Source of the DNA: Manduca sexta
Lineage: Eukaryota; Arthropoda; Insecta; Lepidoptera; Sphingidae
Direction: 5' to 3'
Assembly (NCBI RefSeq): GCF_014839805.1
Contig: NC_051141.1
Location: 12,594,777-12,658,776 of the forward strand
DNA length: 64,000 nt
This document shows positions 37,893 to 50,400 of this stretch, piece after piece (positions within the stretch are counted from its first letter, which is position 1; the number at the start of each line of letters is the position of its first letter). The notes beneath the pieces were generated by a model. The model saw only the letters and a list, made by a program, of their open reading frames with translations. It searched no databases and had not been told where the DNA came from. The translations under genes were made by a program, and so were the position numbers.

Positions 37893-38415
37893 CTAGTCGT
37901 CGGACATGAAGGAGTTCTGTGACTTGAGCTCCTCCAGTCTTGAGATTTGCTGCCGCAGGTACATAATCCTGTTCGGCACCACAAAACATGGATTAGAATA
38001 TCTGAACAAATATGAAAGTAAATGAATTATGCTATCAAGTGTCTACAAGCATACTTACTTTTGCTCTTGTAACGTGGCTTGGATCTCAGTGTGACGAACG
38101 ATCGAACGAGTACACTTCAACTCGGCAGAGACCCGAGTGCACTGTAAACATCCCAACTGATACGCCTCTTCCGTGAACTTGTTAGCCTGTCAACAAAATA
38201 CGATTTAAAAATTGTTCCATGACGTAACGGTTTACGTATTTAGATTTGAGTCGTTAGCGTATATCGCACCTGTTTCTCTAATATGTCGGCGGGCCAACCA
38301 GTGACGTGCGAAGTCAAGTCCGTCCGCACGTAGTTCACGAGTGAAGGCGTCATCATCGGCGGCGCGTGATGCAACGTGCCGCCCACCACAGAAGAATAAC
38401 TCCCAAGACACTCCA
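37893..38415 (-). CDS. WAC: WAC exons 8-10, C-terminal coiled coil
   Basis: Exons 38270-38415, 38059-38186 and 37893-37968 encode the most conserved C-terminal part of WAC. The segments are [20 protein letters not shown], then [20 protein letters not shown], then [16 protein letters not shown], then [18 protein letters not shown] and a TAG stop. The vertebrate protein has the same order with QNSFMV at its end. This region mediates RNF20/40 binding in mammals. Confidence 0.94.
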
Positions 38416-41400
38416 CTAAAAACAAATACCACTCATCGATCACCATCGTGCCGCTCCGATATCTAACATTGATGATATTCGGTTTACCAGCTAGGATAAG
38501 TAGAAACCTATACTACTGGTGGTAGGATGTATTTTATATCTGCCCAGATAGCGATCACTGAACACAAGGTGTTAAAACCCGCTATAGAGGTCTACATAAA
38601 AGTTTGTCGCATTACGTTAGCAGCCTATGTAATAATTATGAAAATGTTGATGTAAAGTGAAAAACTTATGTTCTATGAATTATGACTTAAATTTTCTGCT
38701 TATAAATTATAACCGCCTTACTGTTAAACGTTATTTAGGTAAAGACGGAGCATTGCTGTGAAAAAAAGTCTATTTCTCAGTTCTGACGGTATGGCAACCT
38801 TCGCAGTGCATAGGACTGTTGTGATTAGCTTAATATTGAGATACAACTTTAATATAGTTGGTTATCAGATGAACAAAGCTGAGAAACAGACTTGTTATCA
38901 CAGCAATACTCCGTCCTTAAAAAATTAACGTCTATGAATAAGGGGGTAAATCTAAACAGGTGACTTCGTAGTTCTAAGGTGAGTTATAAAATTTTCCAAA
39001 CTCTTAACTTACATATTCATTAAAAAAATCATAGTCCTTCATGGGGGCTACTTTGGTTAAAATCAACCTTAAAAGACAGCAAGGTGGAAAATATTAAAAA
39101 TTTGCCATTAGATTACAATATTTTTTGGGGTCTCATCATTCCTAAGGTTAATTAGTTAGCTAACTGAAAATTACACTTAGAAAACTATGAGTTAAACATT
39201 TGACATATTCTAATGTTTAAGTTCAATTAATTTTGCATGATTCGTTTTCGTGGTTTAAGATAAACATGGGTGCATCTCTTTTACCTACAATTACAATGAG
39301 CCGAGGAGATAAGAGACAGAATTATTGATATCTCTCTTACTTCAAATAATAATTACTTACTGAGTTCTTGTTTTAGTTATTTAATTTCAATTCATCTAAA
39401 AGAAATAAAATTAAACCAATACAATCTTAGCTTTCCTACAGTCATTTTTACCTCCAAATGTTGAAGTCATAGTTTTCTAGGATACCCTGAGATACCCCAA
39501 GGGGTGCTCTATCAGTGAACCTCCGCTTGACACTATTTTTTGGGACACCCTGTATATAAAAATTCTAAAAAAATATATAATCTATAACCATCACGCAATA
39601 AATACGAATTGAATTTGTCAAAATTGGTTCAATAGAAGCTACGCTACAATGGAACTTAAAATGAATACATACATACGATGTTAAAAGAATTCTTGCATCG
39701 CCGTAGTCGGTTTAAAAATTCTCAATTTAAAAAAATGTGGCAATGAAACGGTCCGTTGATATTCGTTAGAAAAGTCCAACGTCACTATAATCAAGCATAC
39801 TAAGTATGAAACTGTTTCATCAGCACTACGTACTTTTTCGTGGTAGAGCTTGATCTAGGTGCAAAGGCGGCGCATGTGGGTCTGTGTTCTCCGAATGTGT
39901 AGGCGTGGGCGGACCGGCGTCGCGATGCGGCGTGCCGGCGCCGCTGCCCGGACCACACGCGTCCACGGCGGGCGGCGTGGCCCCCGCAGGCCCCACGGCC
40001 CCCACGATCACCGTCGGGCCAGTGCATATGCTCACGTTGTTCACTGCCACCACTGTCATCGGTGGGGGCGCGGCCACGATGCGTGGTAAAGCCGCGGCCA
40101 GAAGCGAACCACTCTGCAATAACAATATTTCCCTTATATGTATATCTTAATAAACGTTTTTGATTTTAGCCATGATTATGTAACACACTTGTATAAATTT
40201 TATGGTGAAACCGTCGATTTATTATATAATCAATTTACACATTATGAAATAAAAGTATAGTAAGTAGTAGTAGATAAAAAATTTCACACTGCGAAATTTA
40301 GACAAAACTTCGTTAGAAACGAGACAGAAGTTTTTATATGATTATTTGTATAAAACAATACTTTATTAGAAAGATATCATACGACGGATAAAAAGCCAGA
40401 TGCTAGAATTAAGGTATATGGCCAAAAAAACGTAGAACAAATGTGCCGATTACTGAGCCTGTAGCTAATCTTACCGGTTGATTTGAGTTGTCCAGAACAA
40501 CAACGGGAGGTACCGCATTACTTTCCGTGTTATTTCGGGACGTTGAGTTCGTTTCCCTGATTCCATACGAATTCTCAGAGAGAGGTGTACTCCTGTCTGG
40601 TGAAATGTCCATATCTTGTAATGCCTGGCCATCTAAAGATGATTACATAATAATTTACCTTGATATAACATATATAAATAATATTACATACACCTAACAA
40701 TATGTTAGTGATAATGATCACCCACAGCCTGTAAGGTGCCACAGCTGGGTACAGGCATTTCGCATACTATGCCACCTCTCCCAGTCCCAAAGTCGGCACA
40801 TCCAGGTTTGAGCCGCGACTTATCGCAGATGTGAGCCCCTCGTAAGACCAGCGTTGCGCTTGCCTTGACCACCAGTGAATTAGTGCCTTTCTCCATAATA
40901 ATTTAATTAATGATACGTTTTTAATTGTGTGGGCAAATACCACTAATATTCATAACCATAATTTGTTAGAAAATAAGTACTAAGTACCAATTACTAACAA
41001 AGACTTCTACATAATACAATTGATTTTTTATTCTTGTTTGTATATAAATTGTATTTACCTTTACCGTCATGCGCGGGAGCCGGGTGTTTCGACCGTGGTC
41101 TATCGTGCACATCCTCGTCGCGGCCGCTGCTGCTCCAATACCTTTCTGAAGTGTTATTGGTTCTTCTACTAGATTTCTCGGATTCCCGCCTCTCGGATCG
41201 AGAACTCGAACGTTTATCACGATCTAAACAAACAGATATAATTGGATACACTTGTAATATTCCTTTCAACTATGTTGGATCATAATAAACACAGCAGAGA
41301 ATTCAAATACATTTTCAGTTGTAATATTAAGAAGGATAACACGGAAGATTCTATATTACCACCTATATTTTGACACTTTAAATTTGTATTGTCTGCTAAG

Positions 41401-44400
41401 CATATAACCAAGATAGTGGAGGGAGGGGATAGGATTTCTTCAAGGGGTGAACGGATATTAAATTGAGATCAAAATGATTGCCAACATAATAATAATCTAT
41501 GTAAAAAATAATTGAACCATTCTCGAACAAAATAGAGGTTTACATTAAAGAAGGTAGTAGTAGCTCTGCTCTAAATTCACTCCTTTTTACTAATATTGTC
41601 CAAAAACTTATGTGCCATTAAAATATTGAGGTATCTTAGCCAATTATTTTAATTTTCATAAAGCTTATAGAATTAATACTGATATATTATTTAATAGTCT
41701 ATTTTTTTTATACTTTTTCAAAATAAAGTCATTTCCTATATTTTATAGTTTAGTCACACGTTAAAAATAAGTACTACATAAAACGAACCGCGTCAAACTT
41801 GGGCCACTGTTAAGATCAGCGTTGCCAGATTTTGATATCAAAATTAAATGTCCCGCACGGGACAGGTTTAGTCCCGCTTTCGGGATAACTCGACCGTGCG
41901 TGCTGAAAAACGGTGCGCGCGGGAGAGCGAGTGGTGCAGTGCGTCACGAATAACAATCTGAGACAAATGCCTATTCAATATGTTTTAGTACTTGTGTTGT
42001 GACCTATTATATTTTGAAAACCAATTTTTTCTAATGAATTGAACTGTTTCCTTTGGCTTTGATTTTTTGTTCTTAAATTATGTCTTTTTCGTAAAACCAA
42101 GGTAACTCAGTTGAGTTATCTTCGTTTTTCGAAAAAGTGGGTGGCGTACGTGCATTGCATAAGCGGTAGTAAGGTTTCAAGTAACAGGCTTGATCCCGGG
42201 CTTGTGTAAAATTAATTTGGATTTTTCTTAGTATCGGGCCATAGTAGGGTTACCAACAATTCTTTGGTGAAATATAGTATGTTTCAAAACAAGTTATAAA
42301 AATTTAGTACACTTCAAATAAATATAGTTTTTATGGAAAAAGCAAAAAATAGACAAATATATATTTGGTACTGAATTTTTTCTATAAAAGTTCGAATACA
42401 CGGTGTGTCATCACTCAAAACTTAAAGAAAAGAAGCGTTCGTATATTTTTAAAATGAAGGATTTGTTTATTATATTGCGTTGAAAATCGAGTTAATTTGC
42501 GTAATATATACTTCAATAGCCTGTCCCTCGCTTATCCAGAATATATAACAGAATTGTAGAAAAATCTGATTGTATTAACATATTTAATGACTCGCTTCCT
42601 ATCTTCAAAAAGAAAATATTGATTCAGTCTTATATTTAGAATATACTGCACTTATGGTGCAGCCAATTGTTTATTGTTATGTATTAATATGTTCATGCTG
42701 TGACAGCCTGTAATTAAAACAGCACTGCAGCAATTACTTACTAAATTGTTAAAAAAACTATGTAAGGTGAATTTTTGTTGGCTGTTCAAATAAATAAATA
42801 AATAGTACGGAGACCCAAAATATAGTAAAATCAACTCTAGGCCAGAGTCTGAGACTCTGCCGGTAAATATTTTATAGGATCCAATATAGTAGGCGAAATG
42901 TGAGTGTGATACACCAGACACCTTTGCATACACCATGCCAAGGAAAAAGGAATTTCATTAATGTAAAAAATATTTGGCTTAGGAGCTTTTCACCATTATA
43001 ATAACTTGATAGGTATACAATTACTTTGTACTTTAATTGTACGGCAAAAAATGATCCCACTAGACCTGGACGTCTACTCCCAAAATCGACAACGATATAT
43101 CGGAAACGATACGATACTGCTCCGAATGTTTCGCAAACACCTTACTCTAACAAATGTTTGGATTCATTATCGTTTATCATAACCAAAGACTAAGTTTATG
43201 TTTTTATTTCGTTGTTCGGAGTGAATGATAAGTGCTGAATTCATAAAAATAAACAAATATTCTCTATGGAGTTGTGACAAGTCATCATAAGTATCATAAA
43301 TTGTTAGACAGCTCGATAATTCAATGTTTAAACTTTTTATTTATAAGAAATTTATTTTTTGTTTGTATATACTATGATTACTTGACATGGGCAAAATCAC
43401 TGTTGATAAATAATCGGAGGAGCCATAATTAAAAGAAAAAAACTTTCTGAGGAAACTCGATAAATGTGTTTATACAACGAGAAACAGTAAGTATATTTAC
43501 AATTATATAGTAGTTCGAGTATAAAATTATGTGCAGTGCGGACTAGCTAATAAAATTACATTTCTACAAAATAATTAGTACATTTATTATAAAACAAATC
43601 CAACATGTTAGCACGATTTGTGCTCTTTCTATTCCCAACAATCATGTTCAAATCAATGTTGGTCAATAATTTAATTAAAATTTTTCTTTGAAGTTATTAT
43701 AAAAGTAAAGTTTAATATGTTTATTTTGTTGTTAACTGATAGGTAATTTTTGGCTTTAATTTGTATTATTTATTATTATGATAAGTGGAATAGGTTCATA
43801 GAAGCCATTCCTAAGTCCATTCTTGTTCCAAATCAATGCTAGAAAATAAGTATAAATTGTTTTTGTTTATTTTTAGTTTAATATCAAAATATTAATAAAA
43901 ATATCATCTTATTGTTATTTTATTTGTTTGTTGTTCTTATTTTCATAAATGGCAATTGGATAAGTTACTACATGAATAGTGAAGAACCACTTAAATGTAA
44001 TATTTAAATAATGTAATTGAAATGTTGTCGTATTTGCTCGTTCCTTCCGCGACGGGCCACATTTTCGTCCTCGTGGGCTTCTAAGGTGAATAAAAACCTC
44101 GTAATTGCATTAGAACTGATTGTAAATACCCAATTACCAGTTATTAATTCCACAATCTTAAGTGGTTAAGATATGTAAAACTCAATTTTATGTCCACTTT
44201 GGGCGTCCTGCAAAAAATAATGTAAGCATTCTTTGTAAATATTTTTCAAGAAATTAGTAGTTTGGCTTATGGTCTTTTGCACAGCGGCGTATTTTTTATT
44301 AAACACGATACCGTGAATAAAATCATAATTAATATCTGCCAAACATCGCTCAACGGTAAGAATTTTACATCGTTAACATTTCGATATCTCTTTTATTTAC

Positions 44401-47400
44401 TTGAGTTAACTATATTCTGAAATAATACTATACTCTATTTTTAAATACACTCATCTAATTTTTTTTTAATATCGTTATATATAACAAAATATTTAATTAT
44501 TTTTAAAAACGCCTACTCAAACAACAGCTTATAATAACAGGAATATTTGCAGTTACGCGCAGTCAGGCGCTCTCACAAATTGATGTCGACATCATTTCAT
44601 CTAGGATGTGTATATTATGTACTAAGTAACATAAAATATTCTAAAATACTGTATACACTCTATGTAAAATTAAAAAACACAAATAAGAATTAAAAAATAT
44701 TAACATGTGATTTCGTCTAATTTATATTAAATGCCTTACCCTTCCATAGTAAAGGTTTTTGACAAACTACAATATTTTTAGGTAACTATGTATATTTTGT
44801 CACTCGGTTACTAAGAGTAATTTTCGGTGTTGCGATATATTACAATAATTGGAATTTGGGTGAGGGTGGATGTTTGAATTATTTTATTACAAATATTGAT
44901 ATTATGGGTCAATGGTCACTAGACAGAAAAATATGTTAGATTTGGTATTGCTGGCCACCATTTTGAATATTATTATTTTGGGCTCCGTTTTAAAGTCGAT
45001 ACCTGGACATGTTTTGGACCACAAAACGAGAGTCTAGTACACACTAGAGCCGGTTTTAGACTAGCAAGTTCTCGCAGTACTTACTATATTGCACAAGAAC
45101 TTTTAGACACGTTTATCTTAGCGGAAATATTTTTATAAGTTTATACAAATGGGATTTTTAATTTGGTATGGAGACAGTTTGAGACCCTGGGAAGAATATA
45201 GGTTCCCGAGAAAATATACAGCGTGACTTTTATAACGGAAAACTTAAGCCCGAAAAACTTTATAAAGCGGGCGGAGCCGCAGGCAAAAGCTAGTACATAA
45301 TATTTTCAAACGTAACTTTGACATACCTAATATTTTGACAATCAAGGATGTAATTGTACAATACCGTTGTAGCACGTACCGCCATCTAGTTAGCTTTGGT
45401 GTAGCACCCAAGGTCAACGCTTAAGGGCACTGGCCCCACTTCCATTCTTAAATACAATACGCTACGATAATGCCGACGACTGCATAAGAGGTCTCGTTGT
45501 AATTATCGTAAATATGACATATGCGACGATGTGAAATGCAAATCTTTGTCAGTAACAGTTACCATTAAGAGTAGATTTAAATTCGATAATGTCGAATATC
45601 TATCGTTCGTTCGATGATCGTTACGATACTAAAAACGATGTTACTGAGAGTAGACTTCGACACGACAAATGTCACGATATATCGAATATCGATTTCGCGA
45701 GTAGACGTCCTGATGGTAAATGGAATCGGATCCAAATAGTGTCGACTGACAAGAGAACCCCTTACCAGTATAAACAGTTACACCGGCCTGTTTGAAAAAC
45801 TTATTACAAAAAGCTAAATTTAAAGATAGTTAGAGACCCTAGGAACGACATAGGCTACTTTTTACATACTGGACCATTCAGGACCTAAACGAAATCGAAC
45901 GTAACAAAAATCGTTTAAATAGGACCGTAGAATAAAATTATCCTTGGACTTAAAAAAAGATACAACTAACCGCCCTTATAGTCGTCACAAAAGTGAACGT
46001 TATTATTACATTAATTGTAAAAAATATGATCGCGTGTAAGTTTAGATACACTTTTTAATGTTAATATCGATTCGGTTAAAATGGCTGATTATTAAATCCT
46101 TATGAATGGCATGCATTATTTACGTTGTTTGCAGCCTTGAGTCCAGAATAATAATTTAACTCATCTATATGACTTATGTTGGGTGCCAGTTTGAAAAAAA
46201 ATTGTACCCAGTGTAACTATTGGACATTGCGAGAATAAGGAGTGCTGTGTAATAGTACGCAGAGCTTTGTATTTCGAATCGTTGGTGGTGTTGCTACTGT
46301 TTATGGGTCGTTTCGCTTTCTACCAGGCGAGTGCCGCACAAAATCCTTAACTGATTTTTATATTAAAAGAGTCCTAAAACGTACTTTTTAGCTATTACTG
46401 CTTGTAAACTAATAAATTATTCGATTTTAGACAGTAATTTGCCTGATTGTTTACAAAGTAAAACCCGCCAAACGCTATCGAACCAGGCAAATTGACGGGA
46501 AACAATTTTTCTACATAATTAGTGAATTTAGAAAGTTTGGTGAGGTAGTGATTTATTCTTATAACCAATCATTTGGTATGAAAAAGTATTTGAGCAAATT
46601 ACCATTCCTACTGACTATATTTTTTTTTTACAATTAAATCAATAATTCAAAATATTATTAAAATTAAACATAATTTCCTAAAAGATTTTATCGTGGTTGC
46701 AGTTACTAAGGCTGGATTTTAACAACCCCCAAATAGACAGAAGAAACTGCTGCTCGAACGCATCATGCACATCACAATGGCAAGATTCAAAATGTGTCTA
46801 CAATTACACTGGATTGGCAACAACACGCAACATGGATTATGCCTATGCCAGAAGATAGCCAGGAACCACCCAGATATGTGTACAGCAGCTTTCCAATAAA
46901 ATAGCCAGGTTATAGACTATATCCACAGAAATTATTCTCAAACTAGTCGGACGAGGGTAATTACGAAATCTTTAAACAAATACTGCACAAAATTGGACTC
47001 AGACATGAACATACATATCATCCAAAAACAGGCATCCATCCATACAACAACAATAGTTAGTAAAGTTCAAGGGAATTCCATTTTCATTAAAGAGAAACTG
47101 GGCCACCGTTTCCCTGGAAGTCTCAAGGCGGGTGCTAAGATACCGAGCTTAGCTCGAGCAGAAGAAAACCCCAAACTTAATACAAGATACAAAAGAATAA
47201 TACCATAGAGCAAAACATCTAACAGCTTCATATCTCAATACGGAAAATATTTTAAGAGCGATTAACATCTATCTATACGGTACCGGTTTTGTTGTATACA
47301 TTTAGAATTATCAGTTGATAATTCTAAATGTATTTACTTAATATCTATTATTTAACAGTTGTTAAATAATAGATATTAAGTAAATACGTAAAAACTAGGA

Positions 47401-50400
47401 AATTATTTGCAATGAACAAAGCACACCAATAAATCGCAGATGTAGAAACATTGTACTTGCCAATATATGAAGGAGGAAGGGGCTTAACGAGTTTAGAAAC
47501 AATACACCGTACACATAATTAAATGCAAATCATATTTAGACACCAAAAACGATTATATACTAAGAGCAATATTAGTACATGATAGAAATAAAGACAAATA
47601 TTCTAAACAGAAACTCAAATTTATCTGGAGGAGTTAGGTCTAAGACAAAATCAACAATATACAGATAAAGAAATCAAACGCGCAATAGTTAAAATAGGAG
47701 TACAGAAAATAAAGTTAAACTCTTTGCATGGGCAGTTTTATATATCTGTTTTGGAAAAGGAAAACAAAGATAGAGCGCAATCGTTCCGGTGGCTTAAAAA
47801 ACAACCTGTATCTCCATCATTAGGATCAAGCAATTATGACTAAAGTACATAAACGAGACATACTAAATAGAGCGGTCGACGGTAAATGCTGGCTTTGTTC
47901 AGTAAAATACGAGACCACGCCATGTAGTTTCCGGGTATCAGAAACTAGCAGACACTTACTACACGGAAATATAATTCAATATATTTACAGAACCCTAGCT
48001 AAATAACCTCCAAATTCCGGTATCAAACTTGTAGGGGCAAGAACACCTGAGGCAACCGCAGGTTATTGAAAATGATAGCGCCAAACTAATATGGGAGATA
48101 ATACAATAGTACACAATTATAGGTGGGATATAATTTATATTAACAAAACATACCTCATAGATATCACAGTTCCATCAGACTGTAACATAGGAGCAAAAGA
48201 AATTAAAAAGTTAGGTAAATACCATTCACAAGCGAGAAATAGCTAGGTTAGGGAATACATCTCCAGAAATCATTCCCATAGTAGTAGGAACCACAGTGGT
48301 AATAGCGAAATCTGTACACAAATACTGCACAAAGTTCATAAAACAGGCTTCCATCCATACAACAACAATAATTAGTAAAGTTCTAGGGAATTCAGTTTTC
48401 AATTATAGGGAAACTGGGCCACCCTTTCCCTGAAAGTCATTGGGGTGGGAGCTCACTATACTCACTAGCCTAGCTCAGGTAGAGGAAAACCTCAAACTTA
48501 ATATCTATATATATAAAAATGAATCCCTATTTCCCTTGGTCACACCATCACGCGTGAACGGCTGGACCGATTTAACAATGTTTTTTTGTTGTGTTTGTTA
48601 TTATCAGGAGAAGGTTCTTATGAAAGAAAAAAACCAAAAAGTAGCGCGGAAAATTAGAAAATTTAAGAAAACTTAACGAAAATATTAATTTTATATAACT
48701 GTCAATTATACCTTACTAACTCACTGATTAAATTCTGAGTTAGGTCTAATGACTCTGAACCACCTAAATTGAATTATGCATCTGTCTAATACGTAAAATA
48801 ATTCATATAAGTAGGCTAGCTAAATTTGACATATATGGTCATGCTTATTTAAAAAGTTAATAAATTTATGTGGTTTTATGAATTAACAAGAACGGAAACA
48901 TTGTCAATGCAGTTTTGTATCATAGCCCTTTGAATTCTATAATTTGACAGTGACTGACAGTGGGCATGCAAATTGAGCACAGACTCGAAAAAAAAATGAA
49001 TGTGCATATGAACATAAAAACATAGATTATAAAGAAAATGACTTTGCTTATGAAATCCTTTCTAATTAATAAAGTTAAAACACTTATAAAGAACTTTTTT
49101 GGATTGTAGTGGCTTTTGAAATTGTTTATATTGTTATAAAATACATCTAGTTGAACACAAAGAGAATATCACTCTCATACTATTTTAATTTTTTAAGTTT
49201 TTTACAGCATCTTCCATGTTCAAGATCAAACAATAATATAATGGATGTTAGAGCTATATTGACCCCAACACAAAAAGAATCATCTAATTATTCTCCTCTG
49301 GAAGACCCTTCTGTATTTGCAAGTTCAAGTCCAAAAAAATATAATGGGACCATTGTAAAACTTTACAAAAATGAACACAAAGAGAACGCTTTTAATCAGA
49401 TTAGGGGAAAAAAGATATCACTGAACTTAAAAAAATATATATTACAAATAGATAACCTCAATGCTTTGGAGTTGTTTATAATAAAATATATATTAGCTAC
49501 ATGGTTATAGGCTGAGAGAGCTATGGGCATTCATGCCCGAGACAGTTTCTTTTCATACTAGAATGGTTGGTGATACTGCCTGCTACTACTAATTTTTAAA
49601 ACTATCAATATTATAAAGTCTGCTATTGAACAGACATCAAAGTATTTATTTCTCAATTTCTTGGGCCCATGAAAGTGAGTCTGTGTCTTCAAAAAGGAGC
49701 TCTTAATATCAGGATATTTATATGCAGAGCTCTTTTATGCACCTGCTCTTAGCTCTTCTCATCACCTATTAATTCAAATATAATAAGTAAAAATAGTTAA
49801 TATTTATTTATTTATACAAGAATATACAGTTCAATAATATCTATTTCCTAATACTCTTATTACCTATAATTTATCATTGTTAAAAATTTTGCTAATTATA
49901 CAAACTTGTAAAATTCTGTCTATCCAACAGGATAATTGATGTCATTTAATTAAGGTACTCAATGAAAAGTATAGAAACACTCCAGTAATTGTCCAGAGAC
50001 TACATAACTTATAAAATTTTGCTAACTGACCAATGTTGTAAATACTAATTAAAATTAACTAACATTATGATGAAAATATTTCAATAACAACTTACTAATT
50101 TGTAGAAAATTATTTTAATTCTATCCAGTTTTGAAGGCATTTGAAATTTATTCTTACTCATTTAAAATTCAATGCCTTGTAAAAATTTATTAATAAAATG
50201 TTATTTTTTTACACCATAATATTTTTTCTGCTGGGCTTATATTATTTATTGGGATTATATTATTTCTGTTTTTTGTAAATCAATTCATGATGAATAGAAC
50301 AATTTTGTTAGTATGAATGGAAAATGAAAATAAACAAATATTTTTAACTTACTACTTCTGGATGAATATGTAGAATCTTTGGATGAAGTTCTTCTTGTGT

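Noticed and set aside
42652..43060. Minus-strand frames of 94 and 62 codons in the WAC intron
   Set aside because: No domain-like composition; part of AT-rich repeat-like DNA with an AAAT run.
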